A DNA stretch of 64,000 nucleotides from Sphingobacteriales bacterium (GTDB taxonomy: Bacteria > Bacteroidota > Bacteroidia > Chitinophagales > UBA2359): contig JADJTG010000013.1 in NCBI GenBank assembly GCA_016711285.1, positions 412,001-476,000 on the forward strand, read 5' to 3'. The translations under genes and the position numbers were made by a program. Positions 53,494-61,094 of this stretch are shown in pieces. The notes under the pieces were generated by a model. The model did not search any database and was not told the DNA's origin. It was given only the letters and a program-made list of their open reading frames with translations. Every line of letters begins with the position of its first letter. The stretch's first letter is position 1.

Positions 53494-54390
53494 TTATTCT
53501 AATATCCACCTGACAAGATTTTCTTTTTCCACAATACTCCACGAATGAGGATTTTTTTCTCCATTTGCCCTTATTCCCCGATTTTTTGTTTTAATCAATT
53601 CAGCCTTTTTACTCCCAACCTGAACCAAAGCAAGGTAGGTTTTTTCAAGTTGATGAGCATTCAATTCTTCGTACTTTCTATTTTTATTCTCCATTTGCCA
53701 CTCCAAAGCGGGTTCGCAATAAAATCTTATTTTAATATCCTTCAAATATTCAATATTATACATTGAATTACAAGAAATTAAATAAGGTGAAATTGTTTTA
53801 TACTTTTCAATATTTTTGTTTGGTTTTCCAATGCTGTTTTCAAACAAATCTATTAAAAACTTTCCTTCCTCCACTGCCACTGCGTTGGCGTTTTTATTCA
53901 AGTCATTTTTTGCATTATTATACAATGCTTCCAAATCCAAAGGCGAATCGACTACAAATATTCCTTTAGGCTGAATAGCGTGTCGGGTTTTAATTAAAAA
54001 ATTTGAAAGTACCACCGATATATTGCCCCCGCTTGAAAAGCCCCCGATAAAAACATTCTCTTTCACGATTTTATTTGTATCAAAAATGGAGTTTAACAAT
54101 TGAGCATATTCTATTTTTTCGGCTTCGGTTAAGTATAATTTTTTGTTAATATTTAAAAGTAGCGTGGTAATGCCTTCTTTTTCAATATTTTTTAAAAATT
54201 CAGCTTCCGTTTTGGTATTTTCAATATCGCACGGAAAACAGGGAAACAGAATTAAAACTGCTTTTTGTTCATCAGCGATGTTCAATTCATAATTTTCGCC
54301 TTTTATCACCCGATCTGTTGTGTTGCTGTCAGATTTACAGTTTGCTGCAACAAACAAAACAATCAAAACGAACCATATAATTTGTTTCAT
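53494..54390 (-). CDS. Alpha/beta hydrolase-like lipoprotein
   Basis: 298 residues. Lipoprotein signal with lipobox VAANC (lipidated Cys18). AVLILFPCFP gives the first strand, and GGFSSGG gives the nucleophile elbow with Ser119. An Asp in VVDSPLDLE and a His in NPHSWSIV are in plausible positions for the rest of the triad. It is unusually rich in Lys, Asn, Ile and Glu and its DNA is more AT-rich than the neighbours, which may mean recent acquisition. Substrate unknown. The start is the ATG at 54390 rather than the TTG before it. It converges closely (7 nt) on the aminotransferase gene. Confidence 0.75.
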   Translation of the reverse strand: MKQIIWFVLIVLFVAANCKSDSNTTDRVIKGENYELNIADEQKAVLILFPCFPCDIENTKTEAEFLKNIEKEGITTLLLNINKKLYLTEAEKIEYAQLLNSIFDTNKIVKENVFIGGFSSGGNISVVLSNFLIKTRHAIQPKGIFVVDSPLDLEALYNNAKNDLNKNANAVAVEEGKFLIDLFENSIGKPNKNIEKYKTISPYLISCNSMYNIEYLKDIKIRFYCEPALEWQMENKNRKYEELNAHQLEKTYLALVQVGSKKAELIKTKNRGIRANGEKNPHSWSIVEKENLVRWILE

Positions 54391-54478
54391 CAAATTGGTT
54401 TTATGCGAGTGGGGAAATATTTTTGGAGGATAAAGCCACTATTTATTTTGAAAATTTTGGAAATTTTTTTGCTCTCAA

Positions 54479-56599
54479 TCAATCATAAAACATCCACGAA
54501 AAACCCAAACGAATGGTACGCTCCAATGCCGGATAGTGCGGTGCTGCAAAATAACCGCTTCGTTTGTTGAGTATCGCCTGATTGAGATGTTGGGAGGCGA
54601 CAAAAAAACGGGCGCGGCTGATACGAAAATTCAGGAAAACATCTGTAAGTGGATAATATCCCAGCAAAATAGTGTTGGTATCCTGCAAATAAAATTGCTG
54701 CAAAGCAGGCGAAAATGCAGGAGCATAAAAATTGCTGTTGTAACGAAAACGCATACCGGCTTCCAGCAGCAGATTGCCGCCGAACAAATGGTTGCGGTAA
54801 TAAACCTGAGCATCTATACACCATTGCGGCAGCGAAATACGCTCCAAAGAACTTTTTTGCCACATAATCGTATGCTCCCAGTTCCATTTACGCCACCTCA
54901 ACCGACTCCATTGCTGCACCTGCCATAGTTGCCAGTTGTCTATTTGTTCCGGCTCTTGTTGGGCATTGAAAACCAAATAATCCGTAAAATCGTGGCGTAA
55001 GAGGCGTATTTGATGGCTTTGCTGCATATTTCCGATGCTTATTTCGGTTTGAAAATGCTGCTGTTGTTTCCATGCATCGTGCCGCCATTGATAATGATTG
55101 CCAAAAGCGGAGCGAAACAAAGCAGCCGGAGCGCGGCGGCTGTAAGTGAGTGCGGCTTCTAGGCGTAATTTTTGAAAAGGAAAAATGCCGCCCTGACTGT
55201 GCCACATCAAATCTTTGCCGTTGTAGCCCGCCACACCTTGTTGCCATTTGGCTTTTACATACCAAAATCGTTGCCGCAGTATCGCCTCACAATAGGCGGC
55301 TATATTTTGCTCATATTCCTTAAAACTGAACGATAAACTGTCTGCATAATAGATAGTGGGCGAAAGAGTAAACGTTTCGTAGTATGCCCCCGCGCGGATA
55401 TGCAGCGGAGAAATAGAGCGAAGCGTATCTTGTTTGGCATCAAACTGAAAGGTCGCTTCATTTCGCCAGCCTTCCAACAGCCACTCATCGGAGGTGCTGC
55501 TGCTGTCGGCAAAAATATGTGAATAAAAACCCGCAGGAATTTCGGCATCGCTATATCCGTAAGTTTCGCGGCGATAGCGGACGGTGTGCGACAAACGCCA
55601 CTGAGCGGTGGGTATAGCTATTTTTTGAAGGACTGTATCTTTTTTAAGCGTATCTATGCGCGCTACTAATATGGTATCTCTACTCGAAAAATCGTACCAC
55701 TGATGCCACTGCCAAGTGCGCTGGCGATTGCTGATATTGGCTTTGCTGAGTTGTATCGGCAATACATCTTTGCGCAGCACAGAAGTATCGTTGAAAATAT
55801 TAAAAGTAGCCACACCGCCGTTTTGTTCGGCACTTTGGCGATGATTGAGCAGTCCTACAATGGAGTGATAGCGGCTGTTGCGACTGCTATACCACAGGCT
55901 CACATGTAATGATGTGGCTTTTGCTTTTTGTCGTTGATAAAAACCATCTGCCGAAGTATTGAGCCATTCCAGCGTATATCTGAAACGCTGCTGTACCAAA
56001 CTTTGAGCGTGCGTGAGGTGCATTTGTTGTTCTTTTCCCGAGCCTATCACATAAAAAATATCAGTATAGGGAGCTTTGGGGTCAAAATAGCTCAAATCTT
56101 GCGGCTGCAAGAGGTAGCCATCAAAAATGTGGTAGCCGCTGTCAAAAAAAATACTATCGGAATAATGAAAAAACAAAGGCAGAAGTGGTTGTGCCACTGC
56201 TCCCAAAGGACGATAGCGATAAGGTTGGCGTTCTAACTGTGAATATTGATGAAAATTATGGAGGGCGGTATCCAAAGGCAGGAGCGTATAATTATCCAAG
56301 CCGCGCATCAAGTGTATCCAAGCATAGCGGGCATCTAAATTCAGGCTGTCGGCAACCGGAAATTCGGGCATTGCAGCAAGAGAATCGCTACCCGACTGAA
56401 TACTGTCGAGCGGTATATTCGGTGTAGCAGTAGTAGATACATTTTTCAATACATCATTGCGCAGCGAAGAACGCTCCTGAGCATAAGCATCAATGGTGGT
56501 ACTTATACAAAAAAAAGCTGCACATAGCAAAAAAAGCGTATGCAATAAGAAGGAAAAACAATAATGCAGAAGAAAAAAATTAATACTGTTCCGTTTCAT
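54479..56599 (-). CDS. Putative porin (Porin_10-like outer-membrane beta-barrel)
   Basis: 706 residues. A long signal segment (FLLHTLFLLCAAFFCIS, residues ~16-32) precedes a Ser/Thr/Asp-rich N part. From ~residue 150 there are alternating aromatic beta strands: YFDPKAPYTDIFYVIGSGKE, RFRYTLEWLNTSADGFYQRQ, LHVSLWYSSRNSRYHSIVGL. It ends in a terminal strand, RTIRLGFSWMFYD. This matches Bacteroidota proteins labelled putative porin. Its start codon at 56599 overlaps the end of panB by 20 bp, so the two are probably translated from one mRNA. Confidence 0.82.
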   Translation of the reverse strand: MKRNSINFFLLHYCFSFLLHTLFLLCAAFFCISTTIDAYAQERSSLRNDVLKNVSTTATPNIPLDSIQSGSDSLAAMPEFPVADSLNLDARYAWIHLMRGLDNYTLLPLDTALHNFHQYSQLERQPYRYRPLGAVAQPLLPLFFHYSDSIFFDSGYHIFDGYLLQPQDLSYFDPKAPYTDIFYVIGSGKEQQMHLTHAQSLVQQRFRYTLEWLNTSADGFYQRQKAKATSLHVSLWYSSRNSRYHSIVGLLNHRQSAEQNGGVATFNIFNDTSVLRKDVLPIQLSKANISNRQRTWQWHQWYDFSSRDTILVARIDTLKKDTVLQKIAIPTAQWRLSHTVRYRRETYGYSDAEIPAGFYSHIFADSSSTSDEWLLEGWRNEATFQFDAKQDTLRSISPLHIRAGAYYETFTLSPTIYYADSLSFSFKEYEQNIAAYCEAILRQRFWYVKAKWQQGVAGYNGKDLMWHSQGGIFPFQKLRLEAALTYSRRAPAALFRSAFGNHYQWRHDAWKQQQHFQTEISIGNMQQSHQIRLLRHDFTDYLVFNAQQEPEQIDNWQLWQVQQWSRLRWRKWNWEHTIMWQKSSLERISLPQWCIDAQVYYRNHLFGGNLLLEAGMRFRYNSNFYAPAFSPALQQFYLQDTNTILLGYYPLTDVFLNFRISRARFFVASQHLNQAILNKRSGYFAAPHYPALERTIRLGFSWMFYD

Positions 56600-57401
56600 T
56601 CGGAAAATCGCTGCTTTTTACATCGGTCACATAGCGTTCTACTGCTCCTTTAATATCATCGTACAAATTGAGGTAGGTACGCAAAAAACGGGGTTTAAAT
56701 TCTTTGGTAATGCCCAACATATCGTGCAGCACCAACACCTGCCCATCTACACCGCCGCCCGCACCAATGCCGATAATAGGAATTTCGGCGGCTTTTGCGA
56801 CTTCTTCGCCGAGAGCAGCGGGAATTTTTTCCAGCACAATTCCAAAACACCCCAAATCCTCGAGTAATTTCGCATTTTTGCGCAACAGATCAGCTTCCTC
56901 TTTTTCTTTGGCACGCACTGTATAAGTTCCAAATTTGTAAATAGACTGTGGCATCAGCCCCAAATGCCCCATCACTGGCACACCCGCCGACAATATGCGC
57001 TCAATGGATTCTTTTACTTCGTAGCCGCCTTCTAACTTTACGGCGTGAGCACCTGCTTCTTTCATAATACGAATAGCAGCTTTGAGTGCCGCCAACGAAT
57101 CGCCCTGATAAGTACCGAAAGGCAAATCCACGACCACTAAAGCGCGGCTTACGGCACGCACCACCGCCGAAGCGTGATATATCATATCATCGAGCGTAAT
57201 GGGCAAAGTAGTTTCGTGCCCTGCCATTACATTAGATGCCGAGTCGCCCACCAAAATAATATCAATCCCCGCATCATCGACAATTTTAGCCAAAGAAAAA
57301 TCGTAAGCGGTGATCATAGATATTTTTTCTCCTTTTTCTTTCATAGTGCGCAAATTATGCGTAGTAATGCGCTTGATTTCTTTTCCGGATTCGGTGGACA
57401 T
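56580..57401 (-). CDS. panB: 3-methyl-2-oxobutanoate hydroxymethyltransferase
   Basis: 273 residues, TIM-barrel ketopantoate synthase (pantothenate/CoA synthesis). KISMITAYDFSLAKIVDDAG and ILVGDSASNVMAGHETTLPI carry the metal-binding Asp residues; GAHAVKLEGG and GHLGLMPQS are further family motifs; EKIPAALGEEVAKAAEIPII and GAGGGVDGQVLVLHDMLG close the barrel. Length is normal. Other pan genes are not nearby. It lies upstream of and overlaps the porin gene. Confidence 0.95.
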   Translation of the reverse strand: MSTESGKEIKRITTHNLRTMKEKGEKISMITAYDFSLAKIVDDAGIDIILVGDSASNVMAGHETTLPITLDDMIYHASAVVRAVSRALVVVDLPFGTYQGDSLAALKAAIRIMKEAGAHAVKLEGGYEVKESIERILSAGVPVMGHLGLMPQSIYKFGTYTVRAKEKEEADLLRKNAKLLEDLGCFGIVLEKIPAALGEEVAKAAEIPIIGIGAGGGVDGQVLVLHDMLGITKEFKPRFLRTYLNLYDDIKGAVERYVTDVKSSDFPNETEQY

Positions 57402-57505
57402 AAAAAAAATAGAATTGGGTAAAAAAATTAATCAAAAAAATACAGATAGCACAATATTAAGAAATGACAGCAACAAAATTATACTTTTTTATACAAGATT
57501 ACAGC

Positions 57506-58414
57506 TTAAAATTCTAATGTGCTAATCATCTCATCGCGCAGGCGCAGCACCTCGCTCTCAATACGGGTGGCTACATCGTTATTTACATTTGCCAAAGGCA
57601 GGCGCACTGTATTTCCGCACAAGCCTAAAGTTTTGAGGGCTTCTTTTACACCGGCGGGGCTGCCGTCTTCATAAATCATTTGTACTATATTCAATAATTT
57701 GTAATGATGTCTGCGGGCTGTAATCAAGTCGCCTTCTAAGGCAGCATGAACCAAACTGTCGAACTCGCGCGGAAAAGCGTTGGCAATCACCGAAATCACG
57801 CCGTCCATTCCCAACGACAAATAAGGCAGCGTGAGCAAATCATCACCCGAAATAACCAAAAAACTTTTGGGTCGCCGCTTGATGATATTCATACATTGCT
57901 CCATATTGCCCGATGCCTCTTTGATACCGACAATGTTTTTAAATTCACGCGCCAAACGCAAAGTGGTGCTGGCGGTAATATTGGCGGCGGTGCGCCCGGG
58001 CACCTTATAAATGATGATGGGTTTGTTGCACACTTCGGCGATGGCGGCATAGTGCTGATACAAACCGCGCTGATTGGGGCGGTTGTAATAAGGGCTCACC
58101 GACAATATAGCCGAAATGCCTTTGAGTCCGTAATAATTAATGGAATGAAGAATATGTTGTGTATCGTTACCACCGAAGCCCGCCACTATCGGCACCCGCT
58201 CGCGCACGGTGTCAATCACGAAGTCAAGGATTTCAAAACGATCTTTGTCGCTAAGTGTGGGCGTTTCGCCAGTAGTGCCGAGTACCACCAAATAATCTAT
58301 TTCATTAGCGATTTGGTAATTTACCATACGTCCCAAACCTTCAAAATCAATAGAAGCATCTTCGCGAAAAGGCGTGATTAAGGCTACACCGGTACCTTTG
58401 AGTTGGTCGAGCAT
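57506..58414 (-). CDS. dapA: 4-hydroxy-tetrahydrodipicolinate synthase
   Basis: 302 residues, TIM-barrel class I aldolase of lysine and diaminopimelate synthesis. GTGVALITPF and VVLGTTGETPTLS are the pyruvate-binding start; the Schiff-base lysine is in NIVGIKEASGN (~residue 160). The catalytic-triad loop reads IYKVPGRT, with Lys where YNVPGRT is usual; the Tyr and Arg are kept. A minus-strand TATCTTTG at 58483-58490 is a likely promoter element. DapA is the best call; the related N-acetylneuraminate lyases are less likely given the kept VPGRT. Confidence 0.92.
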   Translation of the reverse strand: MLDQLKGTGVALITPFREDASIDFEGLGRMVNYQIANEIDYLVVLGTTGETPTLSDKDRFEILDFVIDTVRERVPIVAGFGGNDTQHILHSINYYGLKGISAILSVSPYYNRPNQRGLYQHYAAIAEVCNKPIIIYKVPGRTAANITASTTLRLAREFKNIVGIKEASGNMEQCMNIIKRRPKSFLVISGDDLLTLPYLSLGMDGVISVIANAFPREFDSLVHAALEGDLITARRHHYKLLNIVQMIYEDGSPAGVKEALKTLGLCGNTVRLPLANVNNDVATRIESEVLRLRDEMISTLEF

Positions 58415-58734
58415 AAAAAAATGGTGGCGTGGAGAATAATAGGAAAGAGATGGATATTGAATGAAAAATAATTTTGACAGTACAAAGATACTGCACAGTT
58501 AGCTGAAAAACCACAAAGAAGCATAAAAAAGCAAAACGAGTGCTGCATCACTGCAATCACTCGTTTTTTAGTTCACCCTAAACTTAGACTATGAAAAAGT
58601 ATTTTGCTTGCTATGTTTTTAAAAGAGGGTGTTCTCACACACCTGATTTATCCACACCATTTTACATCACAAAGTCTCAAAAAACTATCAACAATTTCTT
58701 ATCCGTATGATTATTAACTTTTCTTTTGTTTATT
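58415..58734. other. Intergenic region with dapA promoter element and a terminator
   Basis: 320 nt. Minus-strand TATCTTTG at 58483-58490 fits a -7 element about 70 nt before dapA. The hairpin at 58533-58569 ends the upstream barrel gene. I see no gene in the rest. Confidence 0.55.
58533..58569 (-). terminator. Rho-independent terminator after the PorT-like gene
   Basis: Hairpin AAAACGAGTG / CACTCGTTTT with a 15-nt loop, followed (minus strand) by a T-rich run. Confidence 0.75.
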
Positions 58735-59385
58735 TTAGAAAAACAAACCCAACTGAATGCTCCATTGTTGAAGCGTTGTGCTGCTATTTCCTAATTGCGG
58801 GTGGTAATTGATACCCATTGTAGCAATACCGCCATTGCCATAAATATTATATTCAGTACCTACTCCGATTGTTCCGAGCATATTATACGAATCGGCATCA
58901 GAGTTGGCAATTCTTTCTTTTACACCGCTTGAAGCAATATAAGACGCATCATTTTTAATCAGAAAATTATTCACAATACCACCTTGTACATAAGTTTTCA
59001 GGCTATTGCTGAATACTTCAGGCGAACGCCATTTCAGAGAAATAGGCACAGATACATAACTTTGGGCAGTGCTTGTATTTACTGTCACTGTTTTTTGTTG
59101 GTGAATACCTTCTGTTACTATGGTTTGTTCGCCATCTTGTTGGTATTGGCTGTATTGCGCTCCACTGCTCAATACCAAAGATTTGCGATATAAAAACGCT
59201 TCTGTCATCAGTCCGCCGCCTAAAACATAACCACTGTTATTGTTGCCGTTCAAAGCTCCTACTTGTGTACTCAAACCAAAACGAAAAGTAGGCAATGCGC
59301 TACTTTTGTTACTGCTTTGTGCGTTGGCAAATGAACTTATAAATAACATTGCAGCTGCTGCGAAAATAAATTGAATGTGTTTCAT
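58735..59385 (-). CDS. Outer-membrane beta-barrel protein (PorT-like)
   Basis: 216 residues. A signal peptide (MKHIQFIFAAAAMLFISSFA, NAQ) precedes about eight amphipathic beta strands: FRFGLSTQVGALNGNNNSGY, EAFLYRKSLVLSSGAQYSQY, YVSVPISLKWR, and the last strand QQWSIQLGLFF with a terminal Phe. This is the OMP_b-brl/PorT-like family common in Bacteroidota. It may be a small outer-membrane protein with no enzyme role. A minus-strand TACCTTTG at 59553-59560 would give a ~165-nt leader. Confidence 0.78.
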   Translation of the reverse strand: MKHIQFIFAAAAMLFISSFANAQSSNKSSALPTFRFGLSTQVGALNGNNNSGYVLGGGLMTEAFLYRKSLVLSSGAQYSQYQQDGEQTIVTEGIHQQKTVTVNTSTAQSYVSVPISLKWRSPEVFSNSLKTYVQGGIVNNFLIKNDASYIASSGVKERIANSDADSYNMLGTIGVGTEYNIYGNGGIATMGINYHPQLGNSSTTLQQWSIQLGLFF

Positions 59386-59921
59386 TGTTTTTGGAAATTT
59401 TAGAATATTCTTTTTAAATGAATATTTGATTAGTAATCTTACCTGCTCAAATAGCTTGTTTTGTTAAAAAACATTCAAAAAAAAGAATAAATGTTAAAGG
59501 ATAAATAGTAAAAATTTCCTTATAAGCAATAGCTGTTTTTAAAATTCGGCTGCAAAGGTAGGTGTTATTTTTATATAAAAAAAGTTTTTGAAAAGAAAAA
59601 TGAAATATTTTTTATTTATATGTATAATATTTTGTATTTTAACAACAAAATACTTTTTTGTTATTCAAATATTTAATTTTAACGTTGCAATAGCTGTTCA
59701 TTTCTTTACAATCAAGCTCTACTCTTATTTATTAAGTAACGGCTGACTATCATAAATATTATACAACGACTGATATTTTTTATTTTCCATTTTTGTTTTA
59801 TATTTTTATTCCTCAGTTTATCTGTAAAAATTATCCTTTGTATAAAAAAAGCAGTGCTTTGAAATAACATTCAAAGCACTGCTTTTAGGGCATTATGCCC
59901 TACTTTAACACAAAATTTTAA
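59386..59921. other. AT-rich intergenic region with promoter element and terminator
   Basis: 536 nt without a credible gene. Minus-strand TACCTTTG (TAnnTTTG) at 59553-59560 is a candidate -7 element for the barrel gene. Between about 59561 and 59843 it is A/T-rich low complexity with no feature I can name. Confidence 0.55.
59844..59887 (-). terminator. Rho-independent terminator after the 2OG-Fe(II) oxygenase gene
   Basis: Perfect hairpin AAAAGCAGTGCTTTGAA / TTCAAAGCACTGCTTTT with a 6-nt loop and A7 on the left, giving a U run for the minus-strand transcript. It lies 35 nt beyond the stop. Confidence 0.9.
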
Positions 59922-60872
59922 TTATTTTTTCAAGCCAATTTCACGCAAACGCTCATCTAAATATTCGCCGGCAGTGATGGGAGTGTATTGCAAAGGTTGC
60001 TCATCAGAGATGCAATGTTCCAAGCAATCCAATTTCATTTCGGAGCGCGGGTGCAGGAAAAACGGCACTGAAAAACGCGAAGTATGCCACATTTCGCGCG
60101 GTGGATTTACTACGCGGTGGGTGGTAGAGCGGAGTTTATTGTTGGTAAGGCGTTGCAACATATCGCCCACATTCACCACAATTTCACCCGGGCGTGCCGT
60201 AATTGCGAGCCAGTCGCCTTGTTTGGTGAGCACCTGCAAGCCTTCGGCAGAAGCACCCACGAGCAGGGTAATCAAGTTAATATCCTCGTGTTCTTCGGCA
60301 CGAATGGCATTTTTAGGCTCGCTTGTAATAGGCGGGTAGTGAATTGCACGCAAAATGCTGTTGCCGTTTTTGATTTTGCCATCAAAATAATTTTCCGGCA
60401 AATTCAGATAATTGGCAATAGCATTTAATAAATAAGAACCCGATTTTTCAAAAGAACGATACGCCGAATAAAGAGCTTTATTCAAATCTTTCAGTTCTTC
60501 TGTGGCTACATTGTCAGGATACTGACTTTTTATAGGGTCGTTGTCTTCAACCGTTTGTCCGTATTGAAAAAATTCTTTCAAATCTGCCACTTGGCTTTGT
60601 TTGGCATGTTCTTTGCCGAAAGAAGTATAGCCGCGTTGCCCTGCCAATCCGCTCACTTCAGCTTTTACTTTGGTTTCGGACGGCAAGCTGAAAAATTGTT
60701 TTACTTCTCCGTACAAGTTTTCAATCAGGTCGGCGGGTATCCCGTGATTAATAACAGTTACAAAACCTACCTCTTCAAATGCTTTTCCGAGTTTTTCAAC
60801 AAAGGCAGCTTTTTGTTCAGGTGTGCCATTCACATAATCGTTTAAATTTACCTGAGGAATGAATGTGGACAT
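59922..60872 (-). CDS. 2-oxoglutarate/Fe(II) oxygenase of the isopenicillin N synthase family
   Basis: 316 residues. N-terminal DIOX_N region (FVEKLGKAFEEVGFVTVINH) and a C-terminal double-stranded beta-helix. The iron ligands are His195 and Asp197 (EEHEDINL) and His252 (TTHRVV); the co-substrate RxS is Arg266-x-Ser268 (SRFSVPFF). It oxidises an unidentified small molecule with O2. No antibiotic-cluster genes are nearby, so isopenicillin N synthesis is not implied. A minus-strand TAAATTTG at 60975-60982 may be a promoter element. Confidence 0.9.
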   Translation of the reverse strand: MSTFIPQVNLNDYVNGTPEQKAAFVEKLGKAFEEVGFVTVINHGIPADLIENLYGEVKQFFSLPSETKVKAEVSGLAGQRGYTSFGKEHAKQSQVADLKEFFQYGQTVEDNDPIKSQYPDNVATEELKDLNKALYSAYRSFEKSGSYLLNAIANYLNLPENYFDGKIKNGNSILRAIHYPPITSEPKNAIRAEEHEDINLITLLVGASAEGLQVLTKQGDWLAITARPGEIVVNVGDMLQRLTNNKLRSTTHRVVNPPREMWHTSRFSVPFFLHPRSEMKLDCLEHCISDEQPLQYTPITAGEYLDERLREIGLKK

Positions 60873-61094
60873 ATCCGTAATTTTTTTGTTTTTTATTTAA
60901 AATAATGATAAAAAAATACTGGCTTTTATAAAATGTTTTTTTAATAAAAAAACGCTTAAGACACGTTTAACAAGCAAATTTAAAAAAAAAACAAACAATC
61001 CGATGAATTTTTAACGGTCATGTAATTAATTTTATCTAATATTGTATCACTTTTTGACTATTCCATTTTTTAATCAAATTTATATTCAGTATTT

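Noticed and set aside
59922..60872. Isopenicillin N synthase as a beta-lactam biosynthesis gene
   Set aside because: Only the general 2OG-Fe(II) motifs support it; no ACV synthetase or other cluster gene is present.
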